Under the pieces are notes generated by a model. The model was given only the letters and a program-made list of their open reading frames with translations. It was not told where the DNA came from and did no database searches. This document shows, one piece after another, positions 41,400 through 51,157 of a DNA stretch of 64,000 nt (its first letter is position 1; every line of letters begins with the position of its first letter). The stretch lies in contig CAZONI010000003.1 in the NCBI GenBank assembly GCA_964581175.1, positions 45,537 through 109,536 on the forward strand, written 5' to 3'. The translations under genes and the position numbers were made by a program. Source of the stretch: B46-G9 sp964581175 (GTDB lineage Bacteria > Desulfobacterota > DSM-4660 > Desulfatiglandales > Desulfatiglandaceae).

Positions 41400-42988
41400 C
41401 GGGACCACCGGAAGACAACAGGAAACCCGCCGGAATTGGAAACGTCTCCGCCTGGGTTATCTTGCTCGCCGCAGTTTTCCTTATCTACGGCGTCAACCTC
41501 TTCTTTCCCAGGTACCTCTGGACACAGGACGAGGCACGCTACGGCGAAGTAGCGCGTGAAATGTGGACGAATGGAAATTACATGGTTCCCACCCTTGACG
41601 GAGAATTCTACCCGGATAAACCTCCCCTCTATTTCTGGGCGCTCCTGCTCCAGGCGAAAATGAGCGGATTGAATGCGTTTTCCTTTCGCCTGGTGACGTT
41701 TTTGTGCCTGCTGGGTTTTACAGCGGCCTTTTACGTTTTTTCAAAAAGACTGATTGGAGTGAATCGTGCAGTCTGGGCAACCCTCATTGCGCTTACCTCA
41801 ATGCTTTTTCTGGTTGTCGGAAATATAGTTCGCATGGATATTATGATGGCCATTTTCGTGATCATGCCGCTCCATTATTTCATGCGGGCGGTAGATGAGG
41901 GTAATTCCCGCTTGAGTTTCTGGGGATATGGATACGCAATTCTTGCCGTCATGGTCAAAGGCCCATTAGGACTCGCCTTCCCCCTTCTGGGAGCAATAGC
42001 TTACGCAGTGGTCCAGAAAGGCAAGACAGGGGTGGTCCTGCTAAGGTTACTCACGGGGTCGGGGATCACTCTCCTGATTGCGGGTCTGTGGACGGGATAT
42101 TTGTACATTTCGGGCCAGAAAGCTTATTTGGAAAATGTCTTTATGACTCAGCTTTGGGGACGTTCCGTCAAATCATGGAGCCATCCGGAACCGTTCTATT
42201 TTTACGCACTGGTGCTCCTCCCGCTCCTTATCCCGTGGGCCCCCTTTCTCTGGCGAGGTTTTCGACAGGCCTCCAGGAATATCCGGTCTGTTGCCCTTTG
42301 CTGGTTCCTGCCCGGTTTTATATTGATCTCGGTCATAAGCGGAAAGCTTTTTATTTACCTCACTCCCATTTTTCCCGCCCTGGCGCTGCTGATAGCATCC
42401 GGCCTTCCGGCCCCTTGGGAGAATAAAGCATGGAATTTCGGCAGATGGCCGGGCATCTTGAACGGCCTCTTTTTCATGATCCTTGGCGGAGGAATTTTTT
42501 ACGCTCTCCTCACACGGCTTCCTCACGAGAGAGGGCACCTGGCCATTGTTGCCGTCGTTCCCTTCCTCATAGGTATCGGCATGGTCATTCTCGCCTACCG
42601 GCGAAAAGAAAGGAGCCTTTTGGTGATGCTTGTGCTCGGAAGCTGCCTGCTGTCCTGGACAGGTTTGGGCTGGGGCGCATCTCAGCTCAATGACTACCTT
42701 TCGACGCAGAAGCTGGGCGTTGCGTTCGCTGAAGCTCGGAAGGCCGGCTATCAACCGGTGGCGGTGGATATTGCAAGAGGAACAATCAGCTTTTATGCAG
42801 ACACGATCATATGCAATATCTCTCACAACGAACTCCCAAGAGCTTTGGATGAACCGGGCCTTCTTGCCGTGGCTGTTCGCAACAAGAGACGGAATCGTCT
42901 CCCCGAGGATGCGCTGGCGCGTTTACGCGTGCTGGCAAATTTCCCCAAGCTCAACTTCAGTGGTTACACTCTGTACGTGGAAAAATGA
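41396..42988 (+). CDS. ArnT-like polyprenyl-phosphate-sugar glycosyltransferase (GT39/GT83)
   Basis: 530-residue polytopic inner-membrane enzyme with about eleven hydrophobic segments. The first periplasmic loop has TQDEARYGEVAREMW, including the acidic catalytic position, and YPDKPPLYFWALL; both are signatures of the ArnT/PMT superfamily. It transfers a sugar from an undecaprenyl-phosphate carrier to lipid A, core or protein on the outer face of the inner membrane. The start is GTG at 41396 within the stop of the preceding gene, with GAGGAGG upstream. No arnA/B/C/D genes are in the window, so aminoarabinose is not implied. Confidence 0.87.
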   Translation: MTGPPEDNRKPAGIGNVSAWVILLAAVFLIYGVNLFFPRYLWTQDEARYGEVAREMWTNGNYMVPTLDGEFYPDKPPLYFWALLLQAKMSGLNAFSFRLVTFLCLLGFTAAFYVFSKRLIGVNRAVWATLIALTSMLFLVVGNIVRMDIMMAIFVIMPLHYFMRAVDEGNSRLSFWGYGYAILAVMVKGPLGLAFPLLGAIAYAVVQKGKTGVVLLRLLTGSGITLLIAGLWTGYLYISGQKAYLENVFMTQLWGRSVKSWSHPEPFYFYALVLLPLLIPWAPFLWRGFRQASRNIRSVALCWFLPGFILISVISGKLFIYLTPIFPALALLIASGLPAPWENKAWNFGRWPGILNGLFFMILGGGIFYALLTRLPHERGHLAIVAVVPFLIGIGMVILAYRRKERSLLVMLVLGSCLLSWTGLGWGASQLNDYLSTQKLGVAFAEARKAGYQPVAVDIARGTISFYADTIICNISHNELPRALDEPGLLAVAVRNKRRNRLPEDALARLRVLANFPKLNFSGYTLYVEK

Positions 42989-43157
42989 AAAACAGCTCCA
43001 TTATTCGGATCAAGGCTATCCCAAACCCACCGTCGAATGTAATCAACGTGTGCGAAGGCGAGCGGTTGAAAAGGTACCCAGTTTACACTCTCAATGAGAG
43101 GTGCTATGAAAAGCCTTGTTTCATGGTGAGGTTATTGACAGGAATGGAAAACGCGAC

Positions 43158-44975
43158 ATGTGCGGTATCGCAGGGATAGTCAATAGATATTCCCCGGTCC
43201 AGGAGCAGGAACTCCGGATGATGGCAGGAAAGCTCCAGCACCGTGGTCCTGAGAACACGGGGTACTATATCCATGAAAAGGTGGGTCTGGCGCATACGCG
43301 CCTTTCCATCATTGACCTGGAAGGCGGCGGCCAGCCTATTGTAAGTTCTGATGAAAAAACAGTGCTGGTGGCCAATGGAGAGATCTATAATTACATTGAA
43401 CTGCGAAAAGAACTGCTCCAAGCAGGTTGCCGATTCAAAACACGTTCTGACAGCGAGACCATCCTCCACGCCTACGCCTCTTCCGGTCTGCATTTTGTGG
43501 AAAGACTGCATGGCATGTTCGCTTTTGCTCTGTTTCACACACCGTCGAAAAATGTTCTTCTCGCAAGAGACCGTCTCGGTATAAAACCATTGTTCTATAC
43601 CGTCTCTCCGGAGAAAATCGCCTTTGCATCCGAAATAAAAGCCCTTCTTCCAACCCTGGACCATACTCCTGAAATAAATACGGAGGCGTTGAGCCAGTTT
43701 TTCCACAATCAATTCAATACGGGAAGAGAAACCATCATCAAAGGGATCTATCGGGTATTGCCCGGGGAAATGATCACCATTGATATGAAGCTTGAGGTCT
43801 CACACCAGCAATATTGGACTCCGCTCTCAACTCAACCGAGAGATCTTACTGTTGAAGAAGCTCAGGAAGAATTTGAGCCATTGTTTGAACTAGTCATAAG
43901 AGAGCATATTCGTTCGGATGTGCCCTACGGTCTTTTCCTGTCCGGCGGTGTGGATTCCGCGGTCGTCCTGGCAATGCTCCATCGCTTTCAGGAAAGACCA
44001 ATTCGGACTTTTTCGGTGGGGTACAAGGATTCCAGGATGAAAAGCGAGCTTGAACCTGCCAGGTTCATTGCCAATCAATTCAATACGGACCATGACTCCA
44101 TCGTTTTGGACAAAGATCAGCTTTTCAAGAGAATCCCTCATGTTATCTGGGCAACAGATGACCTCATGCGCGACTATGCCTGTCTTCCCACCTCTTTCCT
44201 CGCTGAAGAGGCATCACGAGAACTCAAAGTCGTTTTTACCGGAGAGGGAGGAGATGAGGTATTTGCCGGGTACGGTCGCTACAAGAAGTCTTCTTTTGAA
44301 AAATGGCTGAAGAATTTTCTTGCCCCGGGGTCAGGAGGCTTCAGGACCAGAAGCCAAATACAGGGTCGATGGACAAGGGATCTATTCAAACCGGACCTGC
44401 AGGACTGCAGTAATGCATTCCGGAAACCGTTTATCAGTGCCTGGCAATCCTGTCCTTCGGCATGGTCCCCTGTGCAAAAGGGCCAATATGTGGATATGGT
44501 TACGGCTCTGCCTGACAATCTGCTGGTCAAAGTTGACAGAATGCTCATGAGCTTCGGGGTAGAAGGCAGGGTTCCCTTTCTTGATCATCGTATTGTGAAC
44601 TTCGGACTCTCATTGCCGGACCACTTGAAGATGAAATCACATTATGGAAAACTCTTCCTGAGACGCTGGGCCGAAAAATATATTCCCAGGCAACATTTGT
44701 GGGGAAAGAAGACCGGCTTTCACGTACCGGTCGGAGAGTACCTTTCAAAAAGCTTTCTGGATCATCTGGAGGAGAAACTTCTCCAAAACGATGCGATGAG
44801 AGCATGGTTCAACAGTGAGACCTTGCAACGCCTGTTCGAGTTCCAGCGCCGTGGAGGACGAGGAACAAGGGCGATCTGGTGCCTGATGCAATTCGCCATT
44901 TGGCACCACATTTTTCTTGAAGGAAATGGGGAGGAACCAACTCCCCAGGAGGACCCCTTGGACTGGATAAGCTAG
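43158..44975 (+). CDS. asnB: Asparagine synthase (glutamine-hydrolysing), polysaccharide-cluster type
   Basis: 605 residues. The start at 43158 puts the nucleophile at Cys2 (MCGIAGIVNRY); in-frame residues upstream would block it. The N-terminal glutaminase domain has RLSIIDLEGGGQPI, NGEIYNY and RSDSETILHAY. The C-terminal synthetase has the ATP PP-loop SGGVDSAVVLAML, GEGGDEVFAGYGRY and the lysine-containing GKLFLRRWAEKYIP. It converts aspartate to asparagine with glutamine and ATP. Because it sits among glycosyltransferases and O-antigen ligase, amidation of a sugar acid or aspartyl substituent on a glycan is an alternative. A 169-bp gap precedes it with no gene. Confidence 0.9.
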   Translation: MCGIAGIVNRYSPVQEQELRMMAGKLQHRGPENTGYYIHEKVGLAHTRLSIIDLEGGGQPIVSSDEKTVLVANGEIYNYIELRKELLQAGCRFKTRSDSETILHAYASSGLHFVERLHGMFAFALFHTPSKNVLLARDRLGIKPLFYTVSPEKIAFASEIKALLPTLDHTPEINTEALSQFFHNQFNTGRETIIKGIYRVLPGEMITIDMKLEVSHQQYWTPLSTQPRDLTVEEAQEEFEPLFELVIREHIRSDVPYGLFLSGGVDSAVVLAMLHRFQERPIRTFSVGYKDSRMKSELEPARFIANQFNTDHDSIVLDKDQLFKRIPHVIWATDDLMRDYACLPTSFLAEEASRELKVVFTGEGGDEVFAGYGRYKKSSFEKWLKNFLAPGSGGFRTRSQIQGRWTRDLFKPDLQDCSNAFRKPFISAWQSCPSAWSPVQKGQYVDMVTALPDNLLVKVDRMLMSFGVEGRVPFLDHRIVNFGLSLPDHLKMKSHYGKLFLRRWAEKYIPRQHLWGKKTGFHVPVGEYLSKSFLDHLEEKLLQNDAMRAWFNSETLQRLFEFQRRGGRGTRAIWCLMQFAIWHHIFLEGNGEEPTPQEDPLDWIS

Positions 44976-44985
44976 TCTATCTCTC

Positions 44986-46248
44986 ATGCAACCTCATACG
45001 CTCAAAAAATGGCTTCTTCACCCGTACTGGCTTATAACCTGCCTGTCGGCGGTTGTGTTCTTTTTTTTCCTGCCCAACCGCGGGGCACTGGAATACTCCA
45101 TATTGTTCACCGGATTCTTCCTCTTCATCCATCTGATTTATAGGGATTACCGAATCAGCACTTTCCCGAAGTATTTCTTAATGGCTCTCTGCGCAATTCT
45201 CATATTTTCCAGCCTTCTCTTTTCATATGGACATACAGACACGCACCGCGTTTCCCGGATCATCAAGATGCTCATCATTGTCTTTTCCGTGGACTGCCTC
45301 GGTCGGGCAAACGTTCACAAGCAAATAAAATTCGTGTTCGGGGTCTGCCTGCCGGTACTGATTATCGGGGAGTTTTTTGTCCGCACCGTTCTTGGATGGC
45401 AGGACGGCACCTACAGCAATCGTCATTATCTCGCAGAACTCGCGTCCCTTACCCTGCCGTTCATTTTCTTGTACTGCTGGACGGCGCCGAAGGCGTATAA
45501 AGGGCTCTTCATAGCCCTGGGAATCATTGATCTCGATCTCTTATTCAGGTCTTCATCCCGCCCTGCGATTCTGGCTCTTGCCGCGAGCGTGCTGTTCGCA
45601 ACTGTGTTTCTGGTTCGCGGCCGAAAAAGATGGATAGGCCTGATAACCATTTTTCTTGCCGCAGTTGGTCTGTACCTTACCCACTACGCCCATGTTGCTG
45701 GCCGAATCGACGACTTGATCGTGCACCTATCCAGTGAAGAGCGTGTCCAGTTCTGGAGCGATACGTGGAAAATGCTGCGACACAATTCTCTGAGTGCCTG
45801 GATCGTAGGGAACGGAATCGGGAGCTTCCCGAATTTCTTTCCCGAGTATTCGGTCCCTAAGTATGACTTTCTCTCTTTTCCGCATAATCATATGCTCCAG
45901 ATCCTGTTTGATAACGGAGTGACTGGAGTCACTGTGGTACTTGCCTGGCAGGTCTTCCTTCTCTACCTGCTCATTCAGTCATCCCGTGGAGCCACTGATC
46001 GCAAGTCGCGTCTTCTCATCAATTCCATCGCTGTCGTCTACTTGACCTGGGCCATATTTACCAGCCTCGTGTTCGGTTTCTATTCCAGGTTCAGCCTTTA
46101 TCCTTTCGCCTTTATTACGGGTATCATTTTGATTCTTGCGGAAAGACCGCCTGAATCCTGTACCGAGACGAATAGGGATGCAAATGAGCCGCGCTTTTCC
46201 GGGACTCGAGGACACCAGACGACTTCCGGTCAACCCGCAGGAGATTGA
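44986..46248 (+). CDS. waaL: O-antigen ligase / polymerase family protein
   Basis: 420-residue polytopic inner-membrane protein with ten or more hydrophobic segments. A large periplasmic loop near the C terminus contains SFPHNHMLQILFDNGVTGV; the His in that motif is the essential residue of WaaL-type ligases. It would attach undecaprenyl-linked O-chain to the lipid A core, or polymerise it if a Wzy. Sequence alone does not decide between WaaL and Wzy; the surrounding core genes and lack of a Wzx flippase favour ligase. The C-terminal 25 residues are polar and overlap nothing. Confidence 0.82.
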   Translation: MQPHTLKKWLLHPYWLITCLSAVVFFFFLPNRGALEYSILFTGFFLFIHLIYRDYRISTFPKYFLMALCAILIFSSLLFSYGHTDTHRVSRIIKMLIIVFSVDCLGRANVHKQIKFVFGVCLPVLIIGEFFVRTVLGWQDGTYSNRHYLAELASLTLPFIFLYCWTAPKAYKGLFIALGIIDLDLLFRSSSRPAILALAASVLFATVFLVRGRKRWIGLITIFLAAVGLYLTHYAHVAGRIDDLIVHLSSEERVQFWSDTWKMLRHNSLSAWIVGNGIGSFPNFFPEYSVPKYDFLSFPHNHMLQILFDNGVTGVTVVLAWQVFLLYLLIQSSRGATDRKSRLLINSIAVVYLTWAIFTSLVFGFYSRFSLYPFAFITGIILILAERPPESCTETNRDANEPRFSGTRGHQTTSGQPAGD

Positions 46249-46249
46249 T

Positions 46250-47224
46250 TTGGTTCGAAGCAGCGTGAGCATAATTATTCCCAACTATAATGGCGAATCC
46301 TTATTGGACAAGAACCTTCCGAGCGTGATCGAGGCCGCGAACACATACGGAAACAAATGCGAGATAATTGTCGTAGATGACGCCTCCCGGGATGACAGCG
46401 TCCAACTGATTTCAAAACATACTCCCCCGGTTCACCTCGTGCGACATGACGTTAATAGGGGGTTCGCCGAAACCATACATACGGGCGTGCGGCACGCCGC
46501 TAACGAAGTTGTCATCTTACTCAATTCCGATGTGCGTCCGGCAAACGATTTCATTGCTCCACTCATCTCACTCTTCCGAAGCCCGACCACCTTTTCCGTT
46601 TCTCCACTAATCTGCGACCCTGACGGCACCCCGCAAACGGTCTCCTGGAATCTCGGCATGATCAGACGCGGAACCATAAAATTCCGCTCCTGGGTGCTGG
46701 AGGAAGCGCGGGATCGCTTGGAAAAGGGGCAAAGGCTGAAATCCCTTTTCGCCTCCGGAGGTTCCGTAGCTCTGCGAAAAAACATGTTCCTGCAGCTTGG
46801 CGGATTTCTTCCCCTGTACAAGCCATTCTATTACGAAGATGTTGATCTTTGCACTCGCGCCTGGTTGAAGGGATGGCAGACACTTTTTGAGCCGCGAAGT
46901 CAGGTAACCCACGACCATGTCGGAACAATCAGGCTTCATTTTGATACTCGCCGAATCCGCATGATCCGCCTGAGGAACAGGTTCTTCTATCTCTGGCTTT
47001 ACCTTTCAAGAACAGGGATTGTGAGTTCACATATCCCGGGGATTATATACCGGGTGCTTTTGCGAACTCTACAGCTTGACATGACCTATGTGACCGCGCT
47101 GCTGCAGGCCCTCATTCGACTGAAGGAGGTAACCGCTTTTCGCGCGGAGATGAAATCCAGCATAGGGAAGGTTAAACCGCTCGAAGAGATCCTGGCGGAA
47201 ATCGCACAGCTCACGGAGCGCTGA
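46250..47224 (+). CDS. Glycosyltransferase, family 2
   Basis: 324-residue GT-A enzyme. Motifs are VSIIIPNYNGESLLDKNL, EIIVVDDASRDDS, the DxD-type LNSDVRPAND, and the rhamnosyltransferase-like GGFLPLYKPFYYEDVDLCTRAW. Weak hydrophobic stretches follow near 245-290, so it may be membrane-associated. The start is proposed as TTG at 46250, with AGGAG six bases upstream and one base after the ligase stop; the frame stays open to an ATG at 46136 inside waaL, which lacks a ribosome site. Acts in O-chain assembly, possibly as rhamnosyltransferase given the rml genes. Confidence 0.84.
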   Translation: MVRSSVSIIIPNYNGESLLDKNLPSVIEAANTYGNKCEIIVVDDASRDDSVQLISKHTPPVHLVRHDVNRGFAETIHTGVRHAANEVVILLNSDVRPANDFIAPLISLFRSPTTFSVSPLICDPDGTPQTVSWNLGMIRRGTIKFRSWVLEEARDRLEKGQRLKSLFASGGSVALRKNMFLQLGGFLPLYKPFYYEDVDLCTRAWLKGWQTLFEPRSQVTHDHVGTIRLHFDTRRIRMIRLRNRFFYLWLYLSRTGIVSSHIPGIIYRVLLRTLQLDMTYVTALLQALIRLKEVTAFRAEMKSSIGKVKPLEEILAEIAQLTER

Positions 47225-47269
47225 TATCCAGGCAGCACGCTGTCTGCCTGACGCAAATCGATTGGAAAA

Positions 47270-48235
47270 ATGACGCAGTCTTCTGACGAAAACAACTGCA
47301 AATATACTTTCACGGTTTTCATACCCACCTTTGATCGTGCGCATACCCTTGGCCGCGCCTTGCAAAGCGTAGAGGACCAGACGTTCAAGGATCTGGAAGT
47401 AGTCATCATAGATGACGGCTCCTGGGATAATACCCGAAACCTGGTACAGGAATGGCAGGAAAGGGCCTGGTTTCCCATTCAGTATCACTGGCAGAAAAAC
47501 CAGGGCAAGCACATAGCACACAATACCGCACTAGACTATGCGAGAGGCTTCTTTTTTGTGCTCCTCGATTCTGACGATATGCTTCACTCAAGGGCGCTAG
47601 AGCGTCTCAAGTACCACTGGGACGCCATCCCTGATAAAGAAAAGGAAAAGTTCGCCGGAGTTGAAGGGCTCTGTGTGGACTCGCAGGGAAATGTCTCCAG
47701 GGATAAATACCCATCAGATATCATGGATGCCAATTATCTTGAAATTGCCAAGAAGTATAATGTCATGGGAGACAAGAAGAACGCGATCCGAACGCAGGTA
47801 TTGCGTCAGTTCCCATACCCCCGTTTTGAAGGGGAACGCCATATGCGAGACGACTTGATCTGGAAACGCATTTCCATGCACTACAAATTCAGGTATATCA
47901 ACGAACCCATACAGATCATCGAATACCAGCCTGATGGACTTTCTGCCGATGTTTTCTCTCTGCGCATGCGCAATCCGCAAGGCTTCCGGTTTTACTATCT
48001 CGAGGAAATCAATACCTATCTGTTCCTGACCAGGAGGTATCTGAAATTTAAGTATCACGCTAAATTCGTGCGCTACTCGCTCCATTGCAGCGTGAGTTTT
48101 CGTCAGCAGTACAGGGAGGTCAGTTCGAAATTCCTTTGGATGATAAGTGTTCCAAGAGGAGTTATCGGCTGGCTGGAAGATCGGACCAGAATCCGGTACA
48201 GGAAACTAAGGAAAGCCATTTGTTCAAGATCATGA
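47270..48235 (+). CDS. Glycosyltransferase, family 2
   Basis: 321-residue GT-A enzyme. FTVFIPTFDRAHTLGRAL starts the nucleotide-binding half, with VEDQTFKDLEVVIIDDGSWDNT and the DxD-like VLLDSDDM. RMRNPQGFRFYYLEEI and the aromatic-rich C terminus are of unknown role. It follows the preceding GT2 by 45 bp. The sequence is similar in style to GT2 enzymes for capsular or teichoic-like chains; donor and acceptor are unknown. Confidence 0.85.
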   Translation: MTQSSDENNCKYTFTVFIPTFDRAHTLGRALQSVEDQTFKDLEVVIIDDGSWDNTRNLVQEWQERAWFPIQYHWQKNQGKHIAHNTALDYARGFFFVLLDSDDMLHSRALERLKYHWDAIPDKEKEKFAGVEGLCVDSQGNVSRDKYPSDIMDANYLEIAKKYNVMGDKKNAIRTQVLRQFPYPRFEGERHMRDDLIWKRISMHYKFRYINEPIQIIEYQPDGLSADVFSLRMRNPQGFRFYYLEEINTYLFLTRRYLKFKYHAKFVRYSLHCSVSFRQQYREVSSKFLWMISVPRGVIGWLEDRTRIRYRKLRKAICSRS

Positions 48236-48544
48236 GAGCCGGCCGTCCTCACATTGCCATTTTCGTGGCTATTTGCGGCTACAGCATCGTAGAACACCCG
48301 GCCACACACCTTTTGCCGGCCATCACGCGAGAAGAAACTACGCGGTTCCAGTGCTGAAGATGCGGAAGCACAATACTCATTTCGATGATATTCCTGATCG
48401 TGTAAACAGTGTCCTCATGCGGGCAAACCATGCCAATTCCGGCATTCCTGCTGTTATTCGGCACAGCAAGGACACCCATGGGGAAAATATCCCATCTCCT
48501 TTTGTCCCCTGGTATCCAGGTTCTCATAAGCGTTCAAAAATGTT
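48236..48544. other. 309-bp gap inside the glycan cluster, no gene supported
   Basis: Several overlapping open frames of 80-90 codons lie on both strands, none with a ribosome site or recognisable motif. The position inside an otherwise tightly packed cluster suggests a decayed or deleted gene. Confidence 0.35.
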
Positions 48545-49198
48545 ATGAATAGCAAAAATCACCATACCGCATACTATGCGGGGGAACGGCGCGAGATGCT
48601 CAAGTTTATTCCGGCGGGCTTGAGAACTTTTCTTGAAATAGGGTGTGGAGAGGGAAATTTTTCCCACCTGGTGAAAAGCACACATACTCCTGAAGTATGG
48701 GGAATCGAGGCCAATGAAACCGCCGCTTCCATTGCCCGGGGGAAACTTGACCACATCATCTCTGGAACCATTGAAGAAAATATCCGCGTCCTGCCCGATT
48801 ATTTTTTTGACTGCATTGTCATGAATGATGTCCTTGAACATCTTGTTTCTCCCTGTGAAGTGCTGGATCAGCTAAAAGAGAAACTGTCTGACAATGGAGT
48901 AATCATCCTTTCCATCCCGAACTTTCGATACTGGAAAAATCTGCGAGAAATTGTGGTTCGGGGAGAATGGAGGTATGTGGAAAGCGGGATACTTGATCGA
49001 ACCCATTTGCGCTTTTTCACTTATAAAAGCATCCTGAGGATGATGAAAGAACTCAGATTCGAAGTCGTGACCATTGAGCCCATGGATGAGAGAGGGCGGG
49101 CTGTTCTCTCAGTCCTCAATGTCCTGTTTCTCTTCAGGCTTTGGGACCTCAAATTCGTGCATTTTGCATGTGTCGTCAGGCCGCTCGACAAACCATAA
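48545..49198 (+). CDS. Class I SAM-dependent methyltransferase
   Basis: 217-residue cytosolic methyltransferase. The SAM-binding motif I is FLEIGCGEGNFSHLV (res 20-34), an acidic residue at the end of strand 2 is in VWGIEANE, motif IV is CIVMNDVLEHL, and the region IILSIPNFRYWKN fits the UbiE/type 11 or type 12 pattern. No metal or acceptor motif identifies the substrate. Position among glycosyltransferases suggests O-methylation of a sugar, which could cap the growing chain. Confidence 0.85.
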   Translation: MNSKNHHTAYYAGERREMLKFIPAGLRTFLEIGCGEGNFSHLVKSTHTPEVWGIEANETAASIARGKLDHIISGTIEENIRVLPDYFFDCIVMNDVLEHLVSPCEVLDQLKEKLSDNGVIILSIPNFRYWKNLREIVVRGEWRYVESGILDRTHLRFFTYKSILRMMKELRFEVVTIEPMDERGRAVLSVLNVLFLFRLWDLKFVHFACVVRPLDKP

Positions 49199-49227
49199 CG
49201 CTGCAACTGAAATGATGGAGGAAGCAC

Positions 49228-49971
49228 GTGTCAAGCGATCCGAAAGTCAGCTTTATCACCTGCGTCTCAAGCTGGGACGCGTATAAGAAGAATGTCAACG
49301 CTTCACTCCGTGCCCTGGACTTCAGACGCGAGCTGATCGAACAGGTCCCCATCGATAACACAAACAACACCTTTTCTGCCGCCCGGGCGCTGAACCAGGG
49401 AATCCGACGCGCAAGAGGGGCCATTCTGGTGCTGTGCCATCAAGACGTGGTATTCCCCCATGACTGGGCCAACCGTCTCTTTCAGAGAATCAAGGAAGTA
49501 TCAGACAGGACGCCGGGCTGGGGCGTTATCGGACCGGCCGGCTGCACCCGGGACGGCACGAGGTCGGGACACGTCCTTGATCCGCACGGTGAATTCTATT
49601 ACCCACCGTTGCCGCATCAGGTTCAGACGTTGGATGAGTTAAGTTTGGTCGTGAGAAGAGAGAGCGGCTTGCATTTCGATGAGTATCTCGATCATTTTCA
49701 TCTCTACGGTGCTGATCTCTGCCTGACAGCAACCGCAAAAGGCATGCCCTGCTTCGCCATCGACTGCCCCCTTGAACATAAATCAGGGGGCTACAAAGGG
49801 GCCGACTGGTATACGCAAAAGGAAAAACTGATGCGAAAATGGTGGCCAAAACGCCGTCTGATCGGCAGCAGGATATACACTACCTCGGGAACAATACGAT
49901 TGCATTCGCCCTTTGTCCGGCTTTTGCGACGCTTGTCTCTGAAAGATGAACGCAGAGCTATTGCGAAGTGA
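49228..49971 (+). CDS. Glycosyltransferase, GT2-like
   Basis: 247-residue GT-A-type protein. VSFITCVSSWDAYKKNVNASL opens the fold, then FSAARALNQGIRRARGAILVLCHQDVVFPHDW holds the acidic metal-binding segment (HQDV in place of DxD), and LYGADLCLTATAKGM closes it. The start is GTG at 49228 after GGAGGA. It lacks a long C-terminal domain. Likely a sugar transferase of the glycan pathway; donor unknown and the variant DxD makes activity less certain. Confidence 0.75.
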   Translation: MSSDPKVSFITCVSSWDAYKKNVNASLRALDFRRELIEQVPIDNTNNTFSAARALNQGIRRARGAILVLCHQDVVFPHDWANRLFQRIKEVSDRTPGWGVIGPAGCTRDGTRSGHVLDPHGEFYYPPLPHQVQTLDELSLVVRRESGLHFDEYLDHFHLYGADLCLTATAKGMPCFAIDCPLEHKSGGYKGADWYTQKEKLMRKWWPKRRLIGSRIYTTSGTIRLHSPFVRLLRRLSLKDERRAIAK

Positions 49972-50054
49972 GTCACTGAGAATTTCTTGGACACCGGGAA
50001 AGAACATGATATAGAAGCACCAAGGTTTACAAAAGATATGAATGCAGAGGAAAG

Positions 50055-51119
50055 ATGAACACATATCTTGTAACCGGTGGCGCCGGATTCATTGGAAGCA
50101 ACTTCGTCCTCAAAAAGGGGGACCGGGAAAGGGTTAGAATCGTCAACCTCGATCTTCTCACCTATGCAGGCAACTTAAAGAATCTCGAGTCCATCCAATC
50201 GAATCCTGATCATATCTTCGTCAAAGGGGATATCGCCGACAGAAAACTGGTCCGAGAACTGTTCGAACAGTATCAACCGCGGGCCGTGCTTCATTTTGCG
50301 GCCGAATCCCATGTAGACCGTTCCATTGACGGTCCGGCGGATTTTATTCGGACGAACGTAGTTGGAACCTTTCATCTCCTGGAAGAAGCAAGACGATACT
50401 GGACCAACCTCTCTTCTGGAGAAAGGAAGAACTTTCGCTTCCTGCACGTGTCGACTGATGAAGTCTATGGATCTCTTGAAGAGGGAGACCCGCCGTTCCA
50501 CGAGGAGAGTCCTTATGCGCCGAACAGCCCCTACTCCGCTTCCAAGGCCGCGAGCGACCACCTTGTTCGGGCTTATTTTCACACATATGGACTTCCGGTG
50601 CTGACAACCAACTGCTCCAACAACTACGGTCCGATGCAGTTTCCTGAAAAACTGATTCCGCTGGTCATATTGAACGCCCTGGAAGGGAAAAGGATCCCTG
50701 TCTACGGCGACGGACTGAACGTCAGAGACTGGCTCTACGTCGAAGATCATTGTGGAGCCATCGATGTTGTCCTGGAGAAAGGCGATATCGGCGAAACTTA
50801 CAATATCGGGGGGCGTTGTGAGAAGAGTAATCTGGAGATGATCAAGACCATTTGCGCGATTCTGGACGACGTGCTGCCCGATTCCCGTTATAAGCCGCTT
50901 GCTTCGCTGATGACTTTTGTGAGAGATCGGGCCGGCCACGATCGTCGGTATGCCATTGATTGCTCGAAAATTGAAAAGAAATTGGGCTGGTCCCCCAGGG
51001 AATCACTTGAACACGGATTGAGAAAAACCATAGAATGGTATCTTGCTCATGGGGATTGGGTGAAATCGGTCCAAACCGGAGCTTATCGGCAATGGGTAGA
51101 GAAACACTATGGAACTTAA
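50055..51119 (+). CDS. rfbB: dTDP-glucose 4,6-dehydratase
   Basis: 354-residue short-chain dehydrogenase-type enzyme making dTDP-4-keto-6-deoxyglucose, second step of dTDP-rhamnose synthesis. NAD-binding is TGGAGFIGSNF at the N terminus, HFAAESHVDRSI is the dehydratase signature, STDEVYGS supplies the catalytic Thr-Asp-Glu, and YSASKAASDH holds Tyr-x3-Lys. Length is normal. AGAGGAAAG precedes the ATG. A 161-bp gap with an inverted repeat separates it from rfbA. Confidence 0.95.
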   Translation: MNTYLVTGGAGFIGSNFVLKKGDRERVRIVNLDLLTYAGNLKNLESIQSNPDHIFVKGDIADRKLVRELFEQYQPRAVLHFAAESHVDRSIDGPADFIRTNVVGTFHLLEEARRYWTNLSSGERKNFRFLHVSTDEVYGSLEEGDPPFHEESPYAPNSPYSASKAASDHLVRAYFHTYGLPVLTTNCSNNYGPMQFPEKLIPLVILNALEGKRIPVYGDGLNVRDWLYVEDHCGAIDVVLEKGDIGETYNIGGRCEKSNLEMIKTICAILDDVLPDSRYKPLASLMTFVRDRAGHDRRYAIDCSKIEKKLGWSPRESLEHGLRKTIEWYLAHGDWVKSVQTGAYRQWVEKHYGT

Positions 51120-51157
51120 GAGAAAACCAATCGATATCTTGGAAAGGTGCAGGATTT

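Noticed and set aside
42985..43179. 64-codon frame overlapping the ArnT-like stop by ATGA
   Set aside because: The coupling-like overlap is tempting, but it runs into the asparagine synthase start and its translation shows no protein-like pattern.
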